Assembly: GCA_037954325.1 (NCBI GenBank)
Contig: JBBMNZ010000019.1
Location: 6,710,501-6,774,500, forward strand
Origin: Fistularia commersonii
Lineage: Eukaryota > Chordata > Actinopteri > Syngnathiformes > Fistulariidae
Length of the DNA stretch: 64,000 nt
Direction of reading: 5' to 3'
The position numbers were made by a program, and so were the translations under genes. This document shows positions 1 through 12,159 of the stretch, one piece after another (positions within the stretch are counted from its first letter, which is position 1; each line of letters starts with the position of its first letter). Under the pieces are notes generated by a model. That model did not search any database and was not told where the DNA came from. It saw nothing but the letters and a program-made list of their open reading frames with translations.

Positions 1-2256
1 ATTTTAAAAAGTCACACTCACCTTCAGTCTCTTGGGGGAATTTCTGCTGTCCACAACTGACCATTAACTCGTATTTGCTTTTTTCTTCTACCTACATGAC
101 TCAGACAAAGTAAACAGTTAAAATGATGTGCCAGCATTTCCATTGATTATATCATAAGTTTTAAAAAATGTGCAAATCTTTACATTTAATTCTCCCAGTA
201 CATATGAATGTAGTTGAACTAAACAATGGCCGTCTACCTTCAGGGAGATTCTAGTCACTTTCACTCAAAGTCTAAAGTGACTTTCACCCAAACTGAGATG
301 ACATTTGAGCAGATATGTGGACTTACATCACATGGATTTAGTTCAAGTCGAGGTAACAAATGCAATGACTCAACCCAGGAGAATAGAGACCTGGAACTCT
401 GTATTAAATTTCAACATCATGACTTCACTTAGATATGAGCCCTATGACTTGAAAGTCTTGATGTCTTTCCCTTTGTGGTGCAAAGGTTTCCATTTGTGTG
501 TAAAGACTTGCATGGCTCTGACTTAATAATAATTTATCCTTTATTAATCCCCGTGGGGAAATTCGTTCTCTGCAATTAACCCATCATGGATGAACCATGA
601 GCAGTAGGCTGCCATCAACCAGCACCAGGGGAGCAGTTTGGGGTTCAGTGTCTTGCTCAACAACACCTCCACACACTAGGAGGAGCCAGGAATTGAACCA
701 GGAATGTTTGGTTAGTGTGTACTCTCATCATGGTCACATGGTCCATCATGAATAAGTCACTGTTCTGAGAACAGTGTGTCTCACCACTCACTCTATGTTA
801 TATTCAAATATGCCATTATGCTGAAGGACTTGATGTGCAAAATAAAGTACCTTGATGTGATGTCGGCTCATCATGCAAAGTCACACATGCAATCAATACT
901 GGAGTCACAGCTGCCTCATTTAATACGTTCATTTAAGAAAAAATAATAATAACTGAGCAAAAGCTCAAAAACGCTTCAAGAACATACTTTTCCATGTTAA
1001 GATATTAGTTGAGCAGCTTTAAAAAAAAACCCAACAAGCTTTTATTCCATTTTCTCCTCATTCTGATCACATGTTTTCCCAACAATTCAACAATGAACTC
1101 TGAGCAAAATTAGTCACAAAGTCAAAATGTGCGAGCAGTTGATAGCACAAAGCGGATTAGTTTTGGATTGGCCTACCTCTGAGTTTCTCTCTGGTGCCCC
1201 ACTCTCCATGATCTCATAAGCGGGATCAGCTCTGCGTCTCTCTTCTTTACTATTAAGCCTTTTGTCTGGTGGAGAAACATATAGTGTGCTTTAAATATAA
1301 GGAGGCCAAACTGCAAATTGTGTGTCAATATGCAGCGAAGAGAAAAAAACCCCACGTTGCGCCACCTAATCCCTTCTGTTGATCGAGGCGCACAAGTGGT
1401 TATAAATGCATGAATTCCAGCAGATCAGATGATGGGAATGAAATAACAGAGGGCTGATTAATCATCTCACAATACGGCAAACTATTACACACAGACAGCT
1501 TGCTACGCTCCTACGTGCTGCAAAAAAGGGGTGAATCAATCATGATTAATATGTAAGGGAAAGACAAGAACATGCATCAGACTGTCATTTTCTATAACGT
1601 GCACAAGGAGAACCCCAATCTACAGAAGAATGAAACATTTTGATATCACTGACACTTCTGGTTTATAAAGCATCACACAATTATTTTCTCTGAATTTTAA
1701 TAAAACGATGTAACGTGATGTCACAGCTACAATGACACTGGAATAAGAGAATTGAACTAATAACTTAGTTTGTATTTCAGTGTATTTCTTCCTCTATCCC
1801 TCTCTTCCTAGAGAAAGAATATATCTCATGATTATTTTTAGTGTGTGCACGTGTGCGCACATGTGTGTGAGCATGCAGGGTTGGGAGAGGGGCTAATTTT
1901 TTCTTTGACTCCAGAGCAATTAGGGTTGGGAACCACTGAGCTGCTTAAGCAAGCATAAAGCACTTTGATAATCCAAGTTTTGTATAAAGATACTGATCAC
2001 ATTCATACACTTTGCCCATACAGAAGATCCGAAGGGTTTTAAAATAATGTATTTTTTCAATAGTATATTAAAGCGCTTTTATCAAATGTTAGTCGCTTCT
2101 CTGAGTCATGATCAACTCTATTTAACCAGAAAGTTTTTCTTACTAGCAGATAATAATAATCCTGATTCATTTTGAACTCTGACTGACAGTTTGTGACTTC
2201 GGAGAATAAAGCAAGAGGATGTAAAAGTAAGAAAATAAAGCAGAGAGGGAAGTGTT
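1..2256. other. 3' flank of dok7, intergenic
   Basis: No exon with family similarity was seen on either strand. In human the next gene is LRPAP1; no LRPAP1-like frame was recognised here. Contains one dispersed repeat (530-745) and a GTGTGCACGTGTG tract near 1845. Possible downstream exons for the alternative dok7 donor at 2384-2389 were looked for and not found. Confidence 0.6.
530..745 (-). repeat. Dispersed fish repeat, copy A
   Basis: Contains GGATGAACCATGAGCAGTAG, GGGGTTCAGTGTCTTGCTCA and GAACCAGGAATG. On the minus strand it ends CCCCACGGGGATTAATAAAG. Shares GGATGAACCATGAGCAGT and GGGGAAATTC with the copy at 61745-61885. Confidence 0.7.
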
Positions 2257-2262
2257 TTTATT
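2257..2262 (-). terminator. Candidate dok7 polyadenylation signal
   Basis: AATAAA on the minus strand about 70 bases after the dok7 stop. Position and strand fit a short 3' UTR; no transcript end can be seen from sequence. Confidence 0.45.
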
Positions 2263-2333
2263 GATGACAAAGACACAGGACTCAAAAAAGTGAGGGCTGT
2301 TTCAAAAGAGGAAAGAGGAAAAGGACATCGGGG

Positions 2334-3016
2334 CTAAAGCGGAGACGTTTTCATCAGCTGAAGAGGAAAGTGCTGAAGAGGCCTCTTACCTTCCCTGCCC
2401 CCAGTCTGACCATTCATCTCCTCATACTGACACCGGCTGTCTGTGCTCTGAGATCCACAGCCGTCAGCTTCACACTGTAGCTCCCCATTAGCACCTTCAG
2501 GTTCTTGGCTCCTCTTCAGGTGCATCGCAGGAATGAAGGAAATGTTTCTGTTATGGTACATGTCAGCAGGTATGACCCGCAGGGGCGGCGGACAGTGCGA
2601 TCCTTGACACTTCAAACAGTTTTCATAAATGGCAGTTCTTGCGTCTTCCTGGGAATTTTGTAACGGGACAGCCGCTTTAACATGTTTTGGCCCATTTCCA
2701 AGCGCGGGGCTCATTGATTCGTACAGTCTGCAACAGTTCCCTTCCGCCTCTTTGTCCCCTCTTGGATAGCGCAGCAGTTCAGCAAGCAGATTGGCTAATT
2801 TCACTCTTCCTTTTTTTGGCGCTGGCAATTCCTCACATATCTTTTCTGAGGTGTTGATGGATCCAGGAGTGGTCCGGGATTTTGCCAAAACACTCTTCAC
2901 CGCAACACTGTAATCACTGCCAATGTTGGTTCTGCATGGTGATTTTTGAACACTTTGATCTGCTGGATTGGAAATATGATGTTCTGGAAGCGAAATCCTT
3001 GGACGCATTTTAATTC
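2334..3016 (-). CDS. dok7: dok7 exon 9 (C-terminal extension and stop)
   Basis: Open for 683 bp after acceptor TTCGGGGCAG, in phase with exon 8 (PAIP|GIKMRPRISLPEH). Ends QLMKTSPL and TAG at 2334. Contains YESM (Tyr about 636) and YENC (Tyr about 668), which fit SH2-ligand patterns, and a basic-hydrophobic stretch GRVKLANLLAELLRYPR. A strong internal donor (GAAG|GTAAGA, 2384-2389) could give a shorter form spliced to a further exon not found. Confidence 0.78.
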
Positions 3017-6000
3017 CTGCCCCGAATGCACATCTTTTATCCAATCAGCAAACTCTGGCTACATCAAACATCATGAGAGCTTTATCTAAACATGCGCTAA
3101 ATGCAAAGACACGCAGGAACTGAAGCATGCAATGTGCAAATGACATTTCAGCTGATTACCTACCTGGTATGGCAGGACCGACTGCACTACTTGCAGGGAT
3201 ATAAGGGGTCCCCTGCAATACAATACAGTTTATGGTTTACTTAATTATCATAACAATAACAACATTTACTAATCAATTTTCTCTCATGTAAGTCATGATA
3301 TATGTATGAAAAATCATGGGTGAGATACACAATCCATGAAAGTTAACTGTGTGCCTGGCAAAGTAGAGAATCTGAATGATAATTCCCCCAAAACAGTGGA
3401 TGTGACCCCAAAATATAGACGTACAATGTAAATTACAACATCGTCCAGCCTTCATTTAAACTAATATAAAGAATCGTTTTTAAATACGATAATTTAAAAC
3501 CAGCGGACGTATTCTAGTTAAATTGGTGTCATGCCTGTAAATGCTTTGAAAGTCAGATCACTTCTTCTCTCTTCTTCCCATTGACTCGTATGGCAGAAGC
3601 CGCGTGCCGTGAATAATTCTAAAATTAAAATCAAACCTTTGACTCCAACGGCAACAATGTGACAGCAATTACAATATAATTAAGATGAAACATTCATGCA
3701 GTCCATGATATATTTCAAAATGTGAAATACATGTAGTAATTGGAACTAGCTCTCATACAGTAAGCCAATAAACACTTGGGGGTGGATTGTGTCACTCTGG
3801 CTGTGGGTGATAAATGCCCTCTTACACAGCTCGCGCCTGATCCATCAGTTTCTGGCCAATGACTCCTGTTTAATTTACTTTGCTGGGAGCTGAACTGAAA
3901 AACAACAAATAATTTATCCAGCCAGACACTAAAAAAGCTAATCAAACACCCATTTGCATTTTCACTAAATGCACTACCAGCAGGTGGGGCTGTATGTTTA
4001 GAGTACTCCTTAAAGTAGGACAATGAGGCTTTTTTTGATTGACTCTGTGTCTCCATGTAGAATACTTTGCTAAAAAGCAGGTGAAGACACTCAAAAGTAT
4101 CTGAAAAAGAACAAACAATTTGCTTTCAATATGTGCTTGTTTCAACCTATGTTCCAGTTAGAAACATCACCAACATCATTAAAATATTTCCCTTCCTCTA
4201 CATTTTAGGTTGACCCAATTTTGTAGAATTCCAAAGACAAGACGATTCCTGATTCCATCTTTCAAGGTTGACAAGAGCCATACTGTTATGTAAGTCAGCA
4301 AGAAATAAAATCAACATCACACAATCACCTCATTGCTCCTTGATTTCAAATTGAACGTTTTTTACTTTTAATGATCTGAGAAATGAATTTGAATGCTGAC
4401 CCTTATAAACACAGATGTTATATTGATTTTGATGAACAATCATGGTGTTTGATTATAAGTGTATACGTGACATTTTTGTGTCATTCACAAGCTCCTTGTC
4501 TACTGTAAAGGTGTCAGCCTCAATTGGAGGCTAAGATGTTAGCTTGTTAGACAGATGGGCTGTGGGAATCAGAGTTGTTGTGACACTGAATTCAGAGCGG
4601 CATTTTGCCAGCCTGCACAACATCACAAAGGTCATACTGACGGTAAACTACACAACAGATGGGGCGTTGATGAGAAGGTCTGTTCACAAAAGCTGCTACA
4701 GTACGAATGCAAGCAAGGTGAGTCTTGTTCAGGACACCGTTTAAATGTATGACTGAAAGCAGACGGCCAAGAGAAATAAAAATGTCCACTTTTCAGTTTG
4801 TTTCTGGCAAAAGAGCCCAACCCCTCCATTAGTCAGCTGATCATCCAATATCAGCTTCCACGGACATGTAAGTGCTCTTGAGGTGGGCGACGTGAAAAGG
4901 TTGCAGATCAGTTTTTTGTGACAAAATCCCAGCTGGCGTCCAGCAGGAAAAGTTTCTGTTTGGCTGAAAGTGGGTTACATATCAATATCACCCATATCAG
5001 CTTTTCAAATGAGGGGTGGACTAACCAAATTCTGAAGTCTTACAAATGTCCAAAATGCTTATGTTTAAACTTGGCAGTTTAACAAATATAATATTTTGCT
5101 TCTTTCTTCAAAGTCAACAAGATTTTATATTCCTGCAACCAATATCAAAGTATTTCTAAAGTCCATCTTAAATTTTCCTTCGATGAAACTGATGCATCTG
5201 GTTGCTACTGCCCATTCCAGGAGTAGTAGATTGAAATTAGCTCAGTGCTAACAAAATGTTACTGTTGATCAACTTTAAAATAAAATCATAGATATGCAAG
5301 GTCAAAAACAAAACCATCATTTTGACATTATAGAAAACCTGTCAGCCAATTCGAAGAAAACAATTACACTAGATATTTCACCGTAAAACATGATTTTGGA
5401 CAGAACAGCTGCTAAATGCATCTTACCTTAAAACCCCCACACACTGAACAGATCATGACAATGGTTTTGGACACCGATGAGAAGGAGCTGCAGATGTGAA
5501 AGGTATCAGGATGCAGACCCTCACTAGATGGAACAGTCTTGGATTTCTTGTTCTCCTCCAAAGGGCCATGTGAAAGTTCCCTCGACGACTCTCTTTCATT
5601 AGTTTCTAGGTGACCCTTGAAGCGTGTGGTACTTTCCTTATTCCCTTTTGAAGACTCACTTTGCGCACTTGAATGTGAAGGAGTGTCCTTAGTTAAGGTG
5701 GAGTGTTCACTGTCTTGGGCATCCTCATTTGTCTCCTGTAACATGCTCCTGGGGGAGTCGTACAGGTATCTAAGTGATGTTGGAACCTGGTATTCATGTC
5801 CTGAGACGACAGCGCATGAACAAGGGCTCAGATCTTGAACCACATGCGGAGGCAAACTGAAGACAGACCCAAAATCGTCCCCGGGGGTAATATCCAAGCT
5901 GCCAGTGTAGGAGGAGAAACTCCCGGAGTAAGATGAATGGCTGCTGGTAGCGATGCCGCTGTCTGAAGAGCTCTGGCGGCCGATTTCCTGCAGCTGCCGA

Positions 6001-9000
6001 GGGGTCTGGGCCGCTAAACAGTTCCCCCCACCCTGGTTTGCAGAAAGCTTCTCCACACTCTGAAGAGCCACTTTAGGACCCACATGGACAATGTTCTCGC
6101 ACACACTGAACACCGGTTCGCTCCAAATGGCCAGACGGCTTCCGATACTACAGTCTGACTGGCTGGTGTCTGAGGTATCAGAGGAACCAGACATGCTGCG
6201 GTCGTCACCCCCGGCAGATGGGCCGTATATAGATGAGACTGAAAAGGACAAGTCAAGGTTAAAGGTTTTAACTTCGATTGTACTTGAAGCTGTTTGGCTT
6301 GTGGTTTGTTTGCTTTTCCTTTTATTTATATTTCTCATTATTTCTGATCGTTTGATTGTTTGGTTTGGGGTTTCGCACGCACACCTTTGGATGTTGCGCA
6401 CTTCCCCTGAGGCTTCTGACTCGCGGTTCAAGCTAGCAAGCCACGCGCTATTCAAAGTTTATTCGTGCAAAACCCCAACCCAAACAATCAAACAATCAAA
6501 AATATGAGGAATAGAAATGAAAGGAAAAACAAACAAACCACAAACCATTGAAATCCAAACAGCTACACTACTAATAATGCAAACCTTGCTTTCATTAGTA
6601 AAGCATTGAATTACACATTTGTTTTCCTCGTCCAAATCTGTGCATCATAATAAGAACAATAAATCAATTGAGCGAACAATGTTGAATTAAGAAAAATAAT
6701 TAACAACTTAACAACATAATTTTATATTTCCTGGGGACAAAAAGGGATGATTATAGCTGTTTAGAACACTAGAAGAACCCAGGACTTGCTGTGTTTTAAA
6801 ATTGTTAAACATTTCAGTGACTTGAGCTACCTTTGCTGCTCCGGTGAGAGAGCATGCTCAGTCGTTTCTCCAGCTCCTGGGTTTCGTGGTTCAATCTCTG
6901 CTCTAAGATGGCCTGACTGGCACTGGGATCTGTAGGACACAGTGTCAGATGAATTAAAAAACATGGATTTGAATCGATGGGTGTTGGACAGTCAAGCTTC
7001 CCATCCATTTGACAGGCGCAGGTGAAATCTATAAGCCGTACATCTATACATTACCTTGAAAAAATTACTTTTTGAGGGCACTTGATCAAATTAAAGAATG
7101 GAACAATGCAGGGAAAAAAAAACATTGTTGTCTCTCTGCCCTCACATACAGGTGACAATTTAATATCCATTCAACCTAAAAACAATCTTTGATCAACATA
7201 ACAGATTAACAGATTCTTTTTTGTCTTCCCTGTAAAAGACTCGTATAACTTTGTATCATCATGATGATGATTCCCAGTACGACAAACCTTTAACAATGAA
7301 CTCCTTCTGAACCTCTGAACTTTTAGCTTTAGCATTTAATAATTACAAAATAATTCTTCTTGTTTACTACCTGGCAAGCAGGGGACAAACTGACTATAAT
7401 ACATAAATTCCAAAAATCAATGCCAAAATATTTGGCCAATAAGTGACCTTAGAGTTTTCCTTCCGCTCTTGTGACGTGACCAAATGAGACGCAGCTGAGC
7501 ATTTTGCGCTGTGGTGACACAAGCACAGCTGTGAAAACACATCTGAGGACTCCCGAGAAGCAAAAGGCAACCACAAGGGTCTCTGTCATCTCTCTGTGTT
7601 TTGGATCCCTATTGCCTTGTGAAACATCCAGCTGTCAGCCCAGCGTTGAAGAGAGGTCGACGTTAAGGATGAAAATTGAACCTATGAACCTGTTGGTAGA
7701 GGTTGTTATACAACTTTGTTTCTTGTATGCTTGAAAAAACCTTTGGAGAGTTAAAAAAAAAGGTCCATAAAGGGCTACACCTTGCAGTATCTGTACTACA
7801 CTACTGGGATATTAATAGTGCTGCCACGTGGCCCTGTTGGTACGCATGTTGCTGCTGTTTCTGCAAGTGGATGATTGTTGGTTCTATGCAAGCATCAAAT
7901 GGAGAACCACAGTCAACTTAACAAGAAGATTGATTGTTTTAACCGTATCCAAAGCCTGCAACCCTAATATTGTGCACTGACTGCAACTCTGCGATTACAA
8001 ATACATACTTCAAAAGTTGTCATTGAATAACATTTTGAATTTTGGCAGTCTTTCCTTTCTTGGGATCACACTGTATGTAGAAAACCAAGTGCCCACCTAA
8101 TGCTTTATCTTTGCATTCTATTTACTTCTATATCCATGTTTCAGGCTGTTTTTTCATCCTCACATTAAATGCTGATGTTTAAACTTCAGCACAGTTATCT
8201 GAGGTAACTGTTGTGAGACCCCTGTTGGTACATGTATGCACGTGTGAATGTGTGTGTGTGTGAACAAGAAAAAAACAAGTACTGGTGAAAGGGAATCATC
8301 TAAAAATAGAAATATTTGTTAAAAATACACACCAAATGATTTAACGCAGGCATGTGTATGCTTCAGACTCCACTGTGAAAAGGGGTTTTAAAAGATCTGA
8401 ACCTAAAAAAAAATCTAAATTTCTCATTTATATATAGTTCTTTATCTATTTTTTTTTCCTATTTTCCTTGTTTAGTTTTATTTCTGTAATAAAAAAAAAT
8501 GCTAGGCAGTTCTAATTTTAATCAAGCTGTGTAGCCCTTGATGTAAGAAAGAGAGCTCTCACATTTTGAAAAGAAGATTAAACAACTGACTTCAAATCTG
8601 TCTTTTAATTTGCTACAGTTTTATTATTTTTAATGTCTTGACTATTGAATTTAACATCATTTGAAGCCATGGTCTTGAACATTTATACTCCCAACAGCTT
8701 ACTGTCAGACCTTACAAATGTGACTTGCTACGTCAACCAATTAAATTATTCTATTTTAGATGCTATGAAAATACCTCAGGATTTTCCCATTCTATGTATA
8801 TTCTGATTTTAATCTGACCTCCTGTTTTTACATTACATTACATTTGGCAGACGCTTTTATCCAAAGCGACTTACAATGGAGGACATAGGGACTGCAAATA
8901 CACTTGCAAATACACGATGCACAGGAAATGCACAGGTTTTCCAGTATTCCAGACAACCCAGTGATGAACATGCTGAACGGCCTCTGGTTTGTATCTTAGA

Positions 9001-12000
9001 CACTTAATAGATGGCAGTAGAGTAAAAGGCAGAGAGACGTTACAGCACACAGGGGTGACAGATAAGTGAGCTGGGGAAGATTACAGTGATTAATCAAAAA
9101 CAGTGACGACCGGCGAGGCGGGCGGATTTCAGTCAGTCAGGGGGCGTGTAGGACGGTGACACTGACAAGGACTGTGAGGTGAAAACATGTGAGAGTGAGA
9201 GACACAATCAGGGGTTGCGGAGAGCGAAGAGATAAAATGAGAGAGGCAGAAAAGGGGGGCTGTAAGAATAAGGTGAGGGAGTTGGGGGGGGGCAGTGGAA
9301 TCCTGTGGATGATGTTACATACATACCCGGAGTGATTAGGAGGCTTTGGCTGCTCTGCTTGTGTGAACTCTGACTTTGACCCCCCCCCGCCACTGCCACC
9401 GACATCGTCACTGCTATTTATTCTACTATGTACAACAATAACGCGAACATGAGCTCGCTCCACTATCGGGCAGCATTGTGTGAGAACCAAGTATATCTAT
9501 AAAACCCTTTTAGAGGAACTGCAGAACCGGTGAGAAATATATTTCAAAAAGTGCTAGAGGGGAAAACAGAAGGCGCTAAAGCAAACAGCAGGAGGGCAGA
9601 TAATGTTCGACAGCTCCAATTACATTGGATCAAGTATGAAACGTGTTATTGGATAAAAAGAAATGGCAGAAATCCCAGTTTAAACGAAACAATTATTTGC
9701 AGTTCTTTTTTGCAGGTGCATAGTTAATTTTCAAAGGTCATCATAAAGCTGCGGGGACTGACTCAAATCACGATCCAAAGTGAAACACTCAAAGCTGCTA
9801 TTCGATGCGCGATTAAAATATATCACCACACCAGATTTTCATGAAATATATTCCATTTATCTGTAGTTTCGAACACAGAAATGCATAACCCATTGAACTC
9901 TATTTGGCCTTCGCGTCAATTCAATTTAACAACTCTACAGGGAAAATAAAAAAGGTTCCAGTCCTCCACTTCACCTAGCAGGGGCTCATGTCTATACATA
10001 GACAATTTAATTTACTGCTATAATCACGGTTAGTGCAGTAGTTATCCTCTTACTGATATTTAAGGTGACCCTAAGCTTTATATTCACCGCAGTAGACTTA
10101 TAGAAGGGGTTAGGAGGTTTGACTAAAATTGCCACGAAGGATTACCCAATTATGAAAAAAGCAGCTGTCCGTCATAATTTAGTCACATCAAAGCGTCTGC
10201 ATTCACAAAGGAATCCTCTGACTCATTCTGCCCAAAATGGTTGGATTCCAGGAAGACAACAAACTTCCTGACTGTGATAAACCCTGCAAGCCCGAATGGG
10301 AAACATGCAGATTTTGCTATAAAATACATAGCAAGTCTTGATGTAAGCAATTGTGTGAGTTGCTTAGCAACGGTGCAATTATCCAAAAAAGGAAGACTTT
10401 TGTCTTTACCGAATAATGTTTCTCACAAAGAGTTTTACCCTTGTTGTGGAGGGTTTTGTGTGTGCATGAATGTGTGTGTTTGTGTGTGTGTGTGTTCTAC
10501 TACACAGAATGGAAGCCCTCTGATACTGACCTGGCAAAACTGGACGTATTCCAAAAGGGCCTCTCGTGGGGGAGATGCCTCGGACGATGCAGTCAAATAG
10601 AAAGCTGATCTGTTCGCTCTCCGCCGATGAGAGCAGAAAAACACCAGCCCCTGTACGAAAAGTAATTAATTAAGGTTGTTTTTCTTCAGCACCACAGAGG
10701 AAATGTGACAATATTGGTGGGTCTTTTTTATTTTTCTTCTTCATTTCTTCAAAAACTTAACATTGTCATCATCACCGACTGACACACCGACATCATAACT
10801 GAAAGATTAAACCACTCAATTTTTGCAATCTTTGTCTTAAAAAAAAAAAAAAAATGACATTAGTTATCTCCATAATAATCACAAAATGAACTTTTTACAA
10901 AAACCTCTATTAAACATCAGTCTTTTCCAATGATGTCTTTAATTATCCAGCTTTTTGTACAGCTGGTTTATTTCTCGTAAGTCACATTAGTGAATTGTGA
11001 GTGTCAGCAAAGGTGATACAGTGGAGCAAAAGGTGAAAGGTCACGCTCCCAAGGGCTCTCTTTACCTCCCTCTGACCAAATAACCAGCTGTCCATTACAA
11101 CATGTCACCAATAAAAGGTCATTGTGTTGCTCCAACCCTGAGACCACACAAATCACTGGTTGTCTGAATCACATTCCTCCGGTTGTGAAGTCAGGTCAAA
11201 GCTCACACACAAATATTGCTTGGATGTCCACACCAGTCGGAACTGAAGATGTACAGCTTCTGAGGTATTGTTACGATATCGATCCAAGTAGGGGCTTGAG
11301 AGGAGCTTTCTCACTTTTCATCTGCTCCAAAAAATGTCAGACTGAAACTCATTTGAACATTTTTCTCCATTAAGATTGCGGTCAAAGCTCGACAGCAGGT
11401 CACTGAACATCAGGTGTGCGGAAACTGAGGCACCAAAAAAAAGCCCAAGCAAAACAAAGAACAGGTGGCAAAACCGAAATGAGTTTACGGCAGGATGAAT
11501 ATTCTGTGTAGGAACAAAAAACTCAAGTGGATGCTTGTGATTTGTCTTGCAACAGTGACAAATACAGCCCTCATGCAAGGAACACCATTTTAAAATGTAA
11601 ATCTGTCCAGCAAGTGGGAAGTGTGAATTAACTTCAATTTTCACAGGTTTGTTTTTTTGTTGTTTTTTTTTTTAGAATTTTTGCAACTGACACTTTAACA
11701 AGCAAGTATTGAAGCTGAAGTGCAATGCTTACCAGTTCTTCGAGATTTTGACAAAATAACTGACAACACAGGGAATATTCCATTTTGTCAACAGCTGAAC
11801 ACAGAAAATGAAAAGAAAGAGGCTTCTGTATTAGAAACAAAAAAATTAAAAAAAATTATCTTCAGTGGGGTAAGGATATATACATGTAAACTTTCCATGC
11901 TCAAAGATCTGTCATTGCTTAATCACTTAATCATTTCAATCATTTCAATCATTTCACCAAGCTATAAATTAGTGCTTATATTAAGCCAGTTAAGGCACCA

Positions 12001-12121
12001 GAAAATGTTCACATCTGTATGACGATACAATCCTAAATGCTGATTTGTTGTAATGGCTACAAAACAAATAGAACCACTAACGACACATAAAAACACATAT
12101 AAACACACCACACCCACACAC

Positions 12122-12159
<38 letters not shown>

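Noticed and set aside
1..2256. Possible LRPAP1 exons next to dok7, as in human
   Set aside because: No LRPAP1-like frame was seen on either strand; the gene may lie further left or elsewhere.
6091..6507. 138-codon plus-strand open frame
   Set aside because: Antisense shadow of dok7 exon 7; no family similarity.
9137..9490. 117-codon minus-strand open frame in a dok7 intron
   Set aside because: Low-complexity Ser/Pro-rich product from GA/CT-rich DNA, with no splice context or similarity.
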